Assembly (NCBI RefSeq): GCF_038502225.1
Contig: NC_091292.1
Span: forward strand, 47,829,928-47,893,927
Reading direction: 5' to 3'
DNA from: Cherax quadricarinatus
Lineage: Eukaryota > Arthropoda > Malacostraca > Decapoda > Parastacidae
Length of the DNA: 64,000 nt
Part shown: in pieces, positions 39,188-47,689 of the stretch
Numbering within the stretch: position 1 is the stretch's first letter
Layout of the letters: every line of letters begins with the position of its first letter
Position numbers and translations under genes: made by a program
Notes under the pieces: model-generated
Database searches by the model: none
Seen by the model: the letters and a program-made list of their open reading frames with translations, nothing else
Told to the model about the DNA's origin: nothing

Positions 39188-39577
39188 ATGCTTGTTTCGT
39201 CCCTCTTCCTATCAGTTTTCATGCTGGGATCCTTCAAGCTTGATAGGTCCTTCCTTGAATCACTTTTCATGCGGGGATCTTTCAAGCTTGTTAGGTCTTT
39301 CGTTCGATCACTTTTCATGATGGGATCCTTCAAGCTTGTTATGTCCTTCCTTGGATCACTTTTCATACTGGGTCTTTCAAGCTTGTTAGGTCTTTCTTTG
39401 GATCACTTTTCATGCTGGGTCCTTCAAGCTTGTCAGGTCCTTCCTTGGATCACTTTTCATAATGTGTCCTTCAAGCATGTTAGGTCCTTCTTTGGATCAC
39501 TTTTCATGTTGCGTCTTTCAAGCCCGTTAGGTCCTTCCTTGGATCACTGTTCATTCTTGGTCCTTCAAGCTTTTTAG
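39188..39577 (+). repeat. 48-bp unit variant block (last copy)
   Basis: Minus-strand frame 39148-39366 matches 21564-21782 residue for residue by eye. The plus frame diverges after about codon 95 because a unit is lost near 39,510 (GTTGCGTCTTTCAAGCCCG joins two units that are separate elsewhere). Confidence 0.7.
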
Positions 39578-40320
39578 TTACTTCCTTGGATCTCTGTTAA
39601 TGCTTGGTGCTTCAAGCTTGTTTGGTTCTTACTTGGATCGCTTACCATACTGGGTCCTTCAAACTTGTTAGGTCCTTCCTTTGATCACTTTTCCTGCTGC
39701 GTCCTTCTTGGTTGTTAGGTCCTTTCATGGATCGCTTTTCATGCTGGGTCCTTCAAGCTTGTTACGTCCTTCCTTGGATCACTTTTTAAGGTGGGTCCTA
39801 CAACCTTTTTAAATCCTTCCTTGGATCACTTTTCAAGCTGGGTCCATCAACTTGGTAAAGTCCTTCCTTGGATCACTTTTCATGCTGGGTTCTTCAAGCT
39901 TGTTAGGTCCTTCCTTGGATCGCTTACCATGCTGGTCATTCAAGCTTGTTAGGTCCTTCCTTGTATCACTTTTCATGCTGCGCCCTTAAATTTGTTAGAT
40001 CCTTCCTTTGATCGCTTTTCATGCTAGGTCATTCAAGCTTGTTAGGACCTTTTTCTGGATCACTTTTCATGCTGGGTCCTTCAACCTTGTTTAGGTCCTT
40101 CCTTGGATCACTTTTCATCTGGGTCTTAAAAGCTTGTTAGGTCTTTCTTTGGATCACTTTTCAAGCTGGGTCCTTCAAGCTTGTCATGTTCTTTTTGGTT
40201 CACTTTTCATGCTGTGTCATTCAAGGTTTTTAGTTCTTTTTCTGGATCACTTTTCATGCTGGGTGTTAAAAGCTTGTTAGGTCCTTCCTTGGATCACTTA
40301 TCATGATTGATCCTACAACC

Positions 40321-40414
40321 TTGTTAGGTCCTTCCATGGATCACTTTTCATGCTTGGTCATTAAAGATTGTTAGGTCCTTCCATGGATCACTTTTCATGC
40401 TTGGTCATTAAAGA
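40321..40414 (+). repeat. Fresh single-monomer duplication
   Basis: The 47-bp unit 40321-40367, ending in the rare GGTCATTAAAGA variant, is repeated at 40368-40414. Equivalent places near 25,930, 28,030 and 35,260 have one copy. It is a clear example of gain of one monomer by slippage or unequal exchange. Confidence 0.85.
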
Positions 40415-41263
40415 TTGTTAGGTCATTCCTTGAATCGCTTATCATGCTGGGTCCTTCAAGCTTGTTAGGTCCTTCCTTGGATCACTTTTCATACTGGGTC
40501 CTTCAAGCTTGTTAGGCCCTTCCTTGAATCTCTTTTCTTGCTGGGTCTTTCAAGCTTCTTAGGTCCTTCCTTGGATCACTTTTAATGCTGAGTCTTACAA
40601 GCTTATTTGGTCCTTCATTGGATCACTTTTCATGCTTAATCCATCAAGCTTGTGAGGTACTTACCTGGATCACTTTTAATTCTTTTTCCTTCAAGCTTGT
40701 TAGGTCCTTCCTTGGATCACTTTTAATGCTGGGTCTTTCAAGCTAGTTAGGTCCTTAGTTGAATCACCTTTCATGCTGGGTCATTCAAGCTCGTTATGTC
40801 CTACCTTGGATCACTTTTCAATGCTGGGTCCTTCAAGTTTGTTAGGTCCTTCTTTGGATCGCTTATTATGCTGGGTCCTTCAAGATTGTTAGATCCTTCC
40901 TTGGATCACTTTTCAATGCAGGGTCCTTCAAGTTTTTAGGTCCTTGCTTGGGTCACGTTTCATGTTGGGTCCTTTAAGCTTGTTAGGTTCTTCCTTGAAT
41001 CACTTTTCATGCTGTGTCCTTCAAGCTTGTTAGGTCATTTCTTGGATCACTTTTAATGCTGGGTCCGTCAAATTTGTTAGATCACTCCTTGGATCACTTT
41101 TCACTCTGGGTCCTTCAAGGTTGTTAGGTCCTACCTTGGATCACTTTTCATGCTGGGCCTTTAAGCTTGTTTTGGTCCTTCCTTGGATCACTTTTCATGC
41201 TCGGTCATTCAAGCCTGTTATGTGCTTCTTTTTATCACTTTTCATGATGGGTCCGTCAAATTT

Positions 41264-41440
41264 AAGAACATAAGAACATAAGAACGAAGGAACACTGCAG
41301 AAGGCCTACTGGCCCATGCGAGGCAGGTCCAAGTCTCCTACCGGCTTAAGCCAATGCACCCAACCTAGTCAGGTCAGGTCACATTGACTTAAGGGAGGAA
41401 CACGGCAACCGACCTGGTAGCACAAGCTATCAGGTCTAAC
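41264..41440 (-). other. Element B 3' UTR with octamer tail
   Basis: On the minus strand it ends GGGCCAGTAGGCCTTCTGC, AGTGTTCC, then TTCTTATG repeats. The block from GGGCCAG onward matches element A with few changes, while the part closer to the stop codon is unlike. An additional GGCTTAAGCC palindrome lies upstream. Confidence 0.7.
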
Positions 41441-44386
41441 TCACACCCACCCACATCCACTCATGTATTTATCCAACCTATTTTTAAAGCTACACAACGT
41501 TCTGGCCTCTATAACGGTACTTGGGAGTTTGTTCCACTCATCCACAACTCTATTACCAAACCAGTACTTCCCTATATCCTTCCTGAATCTGAATTTTTCC
41601 AACTTAAAACCGTTGCTGCGAGTCCTGTCTAGGCTAGATATTTTCAGCACACTATTTACATCCCCTTTATTTATTCCTGTCTTCCATTTATACACCTCAA
41701 TCATATCCCCCCTAATTCTACGTCTTTCTAGAGAGTGCAGATTCAGGGCCCTTAGTCTATCCTCATAGGGAAGGTTTCTGATACATGGGATCAACTTTGT
41801 CATCCTCCTTTGTACATTTTCCAGAGAATTTATATCCATTCTGTAATAAGGTGACCAAAACTGTGCAGCATAATCTAAATGAGGCCTAACCAAGGATGTA
41901 TAGAGTTGAAGAACAACCTGAGGACTCCTATTATTTATGCTTCTTGATATGAAGCCAAGGATTCTATTAGCTTTATTGCGAACACTTATGCACTGTTGTC
42001 TTGGTTTCAGATTACTGCTAACCAGAACTCCTAAATCTTTTTCGCAATCCGTAATATTAAGATCTACATTATTTAGTTTATATGTGGCATGGTTATTGTC
42101 CTGTCCAACATTTAGAACTTTGCATTTGTCTATATTAAACTGCATCTGCCACTTCTCCGACCACTGCATCAGTCTATTCAAATCTTCCTGGAGTGCTCGA
42201 ATGTCCTCGTCAGAATGAATTCGACGGCCTATTTTGGTGTCATCGGCAAATTTGCCGATGTCGCTCTTTATGCCCTCATCTATGTCGTTTATGTAGATTG
42301 TGAACAGCAGGGGGCCCAACACTGACCCCTGTGGAACACCGCTCGTGACACTTCCCCACTCTGATTTCTCCCCATTTATGCAAACTCTCTGCTGCCTATT
42401 TGTCAACCATGCCTCTATCCAGGAAAAAATTTCTCCTCCTATTCCATGTGCTTTAATTTTCCTCAATAGTCTCTGATGTGGGACCCTGTCAAAAGCCTAA
42501 CTGAAGTCCATATACACAATATCATATTCATTACCATGATCTACCTCCTCAAATACCTTAGTGAAAAAAGTTAATAAATTCGTAAGGCAGGAACGCCCCT
42601 TTGTAAAACCATGCTGAGATTCGTTGATTAATTTATGCTTTTCAAGGTGGCTACGAACTGCCTCGGCAATTATTGATTCCATAAATTTTCCCACTATGGA
42701 GGTTAGGCTTATTGGTCTATAGTTCGAAGCTAAGGACCTGTCACCTGTTTTGAAAATAGGTATCACATTTGCCATTTTCCACTTATCTGGCACCATGCCA
42801 GTTTGTAGTGATATGTTGAAAAGATTAGCCAAAGGTGTGCTAAGCTCCTCTTTACATTCCTTTAGAACCCTTGCATACAGTTCATCAGGGCCTGGGGATT
42901 TGTTAGGTTTTAATTTATCTATTTGCCTAAGGACCATGTCACTTGTGACCCTAATAGTGCACAGTTTATTATCGTCCTGTTCTACATAATTTATCATTAC
43001 TGGAATATCGCTGGTATCCTCCTGTGTAAAAACTGAGAGGAAGTATGTGTTAAAAATTCTACACATTTCCTTATCACTGTCAGTGAGCTGACCCGAGGAA
43101 CTTTTGAGTGGGCCTATCTTGTCCCTGATCTTACTTCTGTATACCTGAAAGAATCCTTTTGGGTTAGTCTTCGATTCTCTTGCAACTTTAACCTCATAAT
43201 CTCTTTTTGCTTTTCTAATTCCCTTTTTTATTTCTCTCTTTAACTGAATATATCGATTTCTCAATTGCCCCTCTCCTCTTTTGATTTGCCTATATATGCC
43301 TCTCTTTTGACCAATCAGATATTTTAATCTATTGTTCATCCATTTAGGATCATTTTTGTTTGATCTGATTTCCCTATTTGGAACATAATTTGACTGAGCA
43401 GCTAGAACTATGCCCTGGAAAGCATCATATCGGCAACCATCACCACCTACCTGACCCTTAGTCAGGTCATTCCAGTTCAGCCCACCTAAGTAATTTTTCA
43501 GTCCTATGAAATCAGCCAAGCGAAAGTCAGGGACGGAGACTTGATTGCCATTATTAGGGGAATTCCATGATATATTAAAACTGAGTGATTTGTGATCACT
43601 TTCCCCAAGCTCATCATTAACCTCAAGATTATTAATTAGTGTTTCCCTACTGGCAAGAACCAAGTCAAGGAGGTTATTTCCCCTAGTTGGCTCTGTCACA
43701 AACTGTTTTAAAAAACAATCCTGGATCGTATCAAGAAAGTCACCTGACTCTAAATTTCCTGTCAAATTGCTCCAGTCAATCTGTCTGTAGTTGAAATCTC
43801 CCATTAGCACAACATTTTCGTATGTAGATGCCTTACGAATTTCGTCCCATAGAAGTTTACTGCACTCCCTATCAAGATTTGGGGCCCTGTAAATCACACC
43901 CAAAATTAGTTTTTCTCGGCCCTCGAGAAGCTGTAACCAAACAGATTCAGTGGCTGACGCTTCTAATTTAATATCTTGTCTAACACAACAATTTAAATTG
44001 TCTCTGACATACATCGCTACTCCACCACCTTTCCTGTTGACCCTGTCAGTGTGGAATAATTTATAGCCTTGTATGTGGCATTCAGAGGGCATCTCTCTAT
44101 CTTTCAGATTGAGCCAGGTCTCTGTTATAGCAATAATATCTATGTTTCCTGCACTTGCAATTAATCTTAGCTCATCTATCTTATTTCTTACACTCCTGCT
44201 ATTAGTATAGTAAACCTTAAGGGAGCTAGTCCCTTGCTGCCCTCTGCTGTCCCCCTTTGTTTGCTGACCTGATCTATTGTCTTTATTTATAACTTCATGC
44301 TGAATGCCTTTTATACATTTACTGTTTCCAACCCAAGTGTTGCACCCTGCTTGTTTCCCACACACACCCATACCTCTATCTTCCAT
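41441..44386 (-). pseudogene. Element B ORF2: APE endonuclease-reverse transcriptase with one TAG
   Basis: The first open part (44386-42497, 629 residues) carries the endonuclease: YYTNSRS (Asn62), TETW (Glu89), GDFN (Asp197, Asn199), SDH (Asp264, His265). A basic linker follows, then RT blocks up to YMDFS, which has the first catalytic Asp. TAG at 42499-42497 replaces the Lys expected in FSKAFD. The frame continues as AFDRVPH, GVPQGSVLGPLLF, FADDTKIG, SNLKPRQQC, FWSPYYRMD and GNRVVDEWN to its stop at 41441. With the single stop the frame spans 982 codons including the terminator. All catalytic motifs checked are present. A stop inside the RT palm should abolish activity unless it is read through or is a sequencing error. 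Start: ATG at 44386 overlapping the ORF1 stop. Confidence 0.92.
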
Positions 44387-44390
44387 CAGT
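44382..44390 (-). promoter_or_regulatory. TGATG stop/start overlap between ORF1 and ORF2 (element B)
   Basis: The minus strand reads AAC TGA TGG, where the A of the ORF1 stop TGA is the first base of the ORF2 ATG. Overlaps of this type support coupled termination-reinitiation in some non-LTR elements. Here it is inferred from sequence only. Element A has lost the ATG at the matching place. Confidence 0.6.
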
Positions 44391-45312
44391 TTAAAATCAT
44401 AGGCATTTCACCAATGGCCTTCTCAATCGAGTCTGCAAGTGCTACCACCCCAGCCCCAGAGAGATGTACCCCATCCCTTGCATACATATCATGTTTGCCA
44501 TAAAAGTTGTTCCAGTTGTCAATGAATGGGATTGCAAGTTCCTTGCAGTATCTGTCTAGCCAGCAATTTACACCAATTGCCCTAGACAACCATTCATTTC
44601 CTACTCCCCTTCTAGGCAAGATGCTACATATGATTGGGATCCCTCCCTTAGACTTAATGAAATCTATAGCTGACCTGTACTTATCTAGCAGCTCTTCTCT
44701 CCTACCCTTCCCAATATCATTTCCACCAGCACTGAGACAGATAATGGGCTTGCTCCCATTACCTGACATGATATTATCCAGCCTGTTGACAATGTCCCCA
44801 ACACCAGCTCCAGGGAAGCACACTCTATCTCTCATCTTCTTATTCCTATTACAAAAAGCACGATCAATGTATCTTACCTGAGAGTCACCAACCACAAGAA
44901 TGCGCTTACCTCCATTAGCAGGGGCAGTAGTACCCTTACCTTCACTGGCCACTGAAGTACATTCATCCTGAAGAACAGAGAAGCGATTTCCTACCTTCAG
45001 ATCTTCACTCTTAACTTTCCTTACTCTGATGCGCCTTCCATTACTGTGAACTACTCGCCACTTGTAGCAGGTGCTAGGCTGCACCTCACTGCTGGTAGCC
45101 GTTGCTGCCTCCCCAACTACAGCCTCCTCACAGCGAGAGACAGACTGCACCTCGCTGCTAGAAGCCTCATTCCCCACAACTCCAGCCACCTCACACTCTC
45201 TCCCAGACCCATTGAGGTGGACCTTCAGCCTCCTAATCACCTCCTGGAGAAGCAAGACCTCCTCCTTCAACTCTCCAACCTCAATTTTTAAAACACTGCA
45301 GAAGCAAGCCAT
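44386..45312 (-). CDS. Element B ORF1: coiled-coil plus SGNH/esterase-like protein
   Basis: 308 residues, uninterrupted. Residues about 8-33 form a leucine-rich coiled-coil candidate (LKIEVGELKEEVLLLQEV). An acidic, Ser-rich linker and a basic segment (NGRRIRVRKVKSE, about 91-103) follow. The SGNH domain occupies about 137-300: GDSQ 142-145 (Ser144), FPGAG 166-170, GGND 196-199, DGVH 280-283 (Asp280, His283). All four blocks are intact. Element A has the same order and also shares FSVL-DEC before the domain. Known CR1 ORF1 proteins of this kind are RNA-associated and esterase-like; activity here is inferred. It ends MILN then TGA, sharing its last base with the ORF2 ATG. Confidence 0.9.
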   Translation of the reverse strand: MACFCSVLKIEVGELKEEVLLLQEVIRRLKVHLNGSGRECEVAGVVGNEASSSEVQSVSRCEEAVVGEAATATSSEVQPSTCYKWRVVHSNGRRIRVRKVKSEDLKVGNRFSVLQDECTSVASEGKGTTAPANGGKRILVVGDSQVRYIDRAFCNRNKKMRDRVCFPGAGVGDIVNRLDNIMSGNGSKPIICLSAGGNDIGKGRREELLDKYRSAIDFIKSKGGIPIICSILPRRGVGNEWLSRAIGVNCWLDRYCKELAIPFIDNWNNFYGKHDMYARDGVHLSGAGVVALADSIEKAIGEMPMILN

Positions 45313-47689
45313 GCTTTGTAACCGTCCACACTAATCCCCAAAGCAGCTCAGGGTCTGTGACCTCACCTTTTCATGCTGTGTCATTCACGGTTTTTAGAGC
45401 CTTTTCTGGATCACTTTTCATGCTGGGTCTTAAAAGCTTGTTAAGTCCTTCCTTGGATCACTTATCATGATTGATCCTACAACCTTGTTAGGTCCTTCCA
45501 TGGATCACTTTTCATGCTTGGTCCTTAAAGATTGTTAGGTCATTCCTTGGATCACTTTTCATGCTGGGTCTTTCAAGCTTGTTAGGTCCTTCCTTGAATC
45601 GCTTATCATGCTGGGTCCTTCAAGCTTGTTAGGTCCTTCCTTGGATCACTTTTCATACTGGGTCCTTCGAGCTTGTTAAGCCCTTCCTTGAATCGATTTT
45701 CATGCTGGGTCTTTCAAGCTTGTTAGGTCTTTCCTTGGATCACTTTTCATGCGGGGTTTTTTAAGCTTGTTAGGACCTTCTTTGCATCAGTTTTCGTGCT
45801 GCGTACTTCAAGCTTGTTAGGTCCTTCCTCGAATCACTTTTTGTTCTGGGTCCTTTATGCTTGTTACGTCCAACCTTATATCACTTTTCATGCTGGGATC
45901 CTTCAAGCTCGTTAGGTCCTTCCTTGAATCACTTTCATGCTGGATAATTCAAGCTTTTTATGTCATTCCTTTGATCACTTTTCATGCTGGGTCCTTAAAG
46001 TTTGTTAAGTCATTCCGTGGATCACTTTTCCTGCTGGGTCCTTCAAGATTGTTAGGTCCTTCGTTTGATCACTTTTAATGCTGGGTCCGTCAAATTTGTT
46101 AGGTCAATCCTTGGATCACTTTTCACTCTGGGTCCTTCAAGCTTGTTAGGTCCTTCCTTGGATCACTTTTAATGCTGGGTCCTTCAAGCGTGTTAGGTCC
46201 TACCTTGAATCACTTTTCATGCTGGGTCTTTAAGCTTGTTTTGGTCCTTCCTTGGATCACTTTTCATGCTCGGTCATTCAAGCCTGTTATGTACTTCTTT
46301 GGATCACTTTTCATGATGGGTTCTTTAAGCTTGTTAGGTCCTTCCTTGGATCACTTTTCGTAATGGGTCCTTCATGCTTGTTAGGTCCCTCTTTTGGTCA
46401 CTTTTCATACTGGGTCCTTCAAGCTTGTTAGGTCCTTCCTTGGATCTCTTTTTGTTCTGGGTTCTTTATGCTTGTTACTTCCTTCCTTATATCAACTTTT
46501 CATGCTACGATCCTTTAAGCTTGTTAGGTCCTTCCATGAATCACTATTCAAGCTGGACAATGCAAGCTTGTTAGGTCATTCCTAGGATCACTTTTCATGC
46601 TGGGTCCTTAAAGTTTGTTAGGTCCTTCGTTGGATCACTTTTCATGCTGGGTCCCTCAAATTTGTTAGGTCTTTCCTTGGATCAATTTTCATGCTGGGTC
46701 ATTCAAACTTGTTAGGTCCTTCCTTGGCCACTCTTCAAGCTGGTTCATTCAAGCTTGTTAGGTCCTACCTTGGATCACTTTTCATGATTTGTCTTTCAAG
46801 CTTCATAGGTTCTTCTGTGGGTTACCTTTCATGTTGGGATCCTTCAAGTTGGTAAGGTCCTTCCTTGGATCACTTTTCATGCTGGGATTATTCAAGCTTG
46901 TTATGTCCTTCCTTTGTTCACTTTTCACAGTGGGTCCTTCTAGCTTGTTAGGTCCTTCCTTGGATCACATACCATGCTGGGTCATTCAAGCTTGTTATGT
47001 ACTTTCTTGGATCACTTTTTATGCTACTTACTAAAAGCTTGTTAGGTCCTACCTTTAATCGCTTAACATGCTGGGTCATACAAGCTTGTTAGATCCTTCC
47101 TTGGATCACTTTTCATTCTGGGTCTCTCAAGCTTGTCAGGTTCTTATTTGGATCACTTTTCATGCTGTGTCCTTCAATTTTTTTTGGTCCTTCCTTGGAT
47201 CTTTTTTCTTGCTACCTCCTTCAATCTTGTTAGGTCCTTAGTTGGATTACTTTTCAAGCTGGTTCCTTGAATCTTGTTATGTACTTCCTTGGATCACTTT
47301 TCATGCTGGGTCTTTCAAGCTTGTTAAGTAATTCCTTGAATCACTTTTCATCCTGCGTCCATCAAACTTGCCAGGTCCTTCCTTGGATCGCTTACCTTGG
47401 TGGGTCCTTCAAGCTTCTTAGGTCCTTCAATGGATCACTGTTAATGAATGGTCCTTCAAGCGTGTTAGGTTCTTCCTTGGATCACTTTTCATGATGGGTC
47501 TTTCAAGCTTCTTAGGTCATTCCTTGGATCACTGTTCATGCTGGGTTCTTTCAAGGTTGTTAGGTCCTTATTTGGATCACTTTTTATTGTGGGTCCTTCA
47601 AGCTTATTAGTTCTTTCCTTGAATCACTGTACATGCTGGGCTCTACAAGCTTTTTACGTCATTCCTTGGATCACTTTTCATGCTGGGTC

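Larger units (their letters stand above)
36048..40560 (+). repeat. Paralogous block matching 18315-22830, about 17.7 kb away
   Basis: Unit order here matches 18315-22830. Landmarks 18412 and 36145 are 17,733 apart, and 21190 and 38820 are 17,630 apart. The 103-base change is explained by two events: about 95 bases (two monomers) missing here near 38,070 relative to about 20,345, and the 8-bp duplication at 19719 in the other copy. Units such as ATTCACGGTTTTTAGAGCC are shared by these two blocks and by the right flank of element B. Confidence 0.75.
6225..41263 (+). repeat. 47-bp satellite array, central block with higher-order structure
   Basis: About 745 monomers. Between 6.2 and 11.5 kb the units are mixed and diverged. 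From about 11.1 kb a higher-order repeat becomes clear. One landmark, TTATGTGCTTCT inside AAGCCTGTTATGTGC, recurs at 12908, 15920, 18412, 21190, 23587, 26818, 29819, 33050, 36145, 38820 and 41218. Spacings are 3012, 2492, 2778, 2397, 3231, 3001, 3231, 3095, 2675 and 2398. Other markers keep the same order, such as AACTTGGTAAAGTCC and CGCCCTTAAATTTG. No host gene is present; short ORFs repeat with the monomer. The block ends in a unit at TCCGTCAAATTT, where element B begins. Confidence 0.95.
41264..45365 (-). mobile_element. CR1-like non-LTR retrotransposon, element B (near intact)
   Basis: The insertion is opposite in direction to element A. Reading the minus strand: a 5' leader of about 53 bases, intact ORF1 (45312-44386), ORF2 (44386-41441) with one TAG, a 3' UTR of about 177 bases, and a TTCTTATG octamer tail at the satellite junction (41264-41286). 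ORF1 and ORF2 share one base (TGATG). The protein domains are those of element A, but the sequences differ throughout, so the two are different subfamilies or separated by long divergence. Flanking satellite units are not neighbours in other higher-order copies: about 1.38 kb of register is absent. No target-site duplication is evident. Confidence 0.92.

Noticed and set aside
41463..45334. Plus-strand ORFs at 41463, 41937, 42750, 44297, 44507, 45046 and 45071
   Set aside because: Antisense shadows of element B ORF1 and ORF2.
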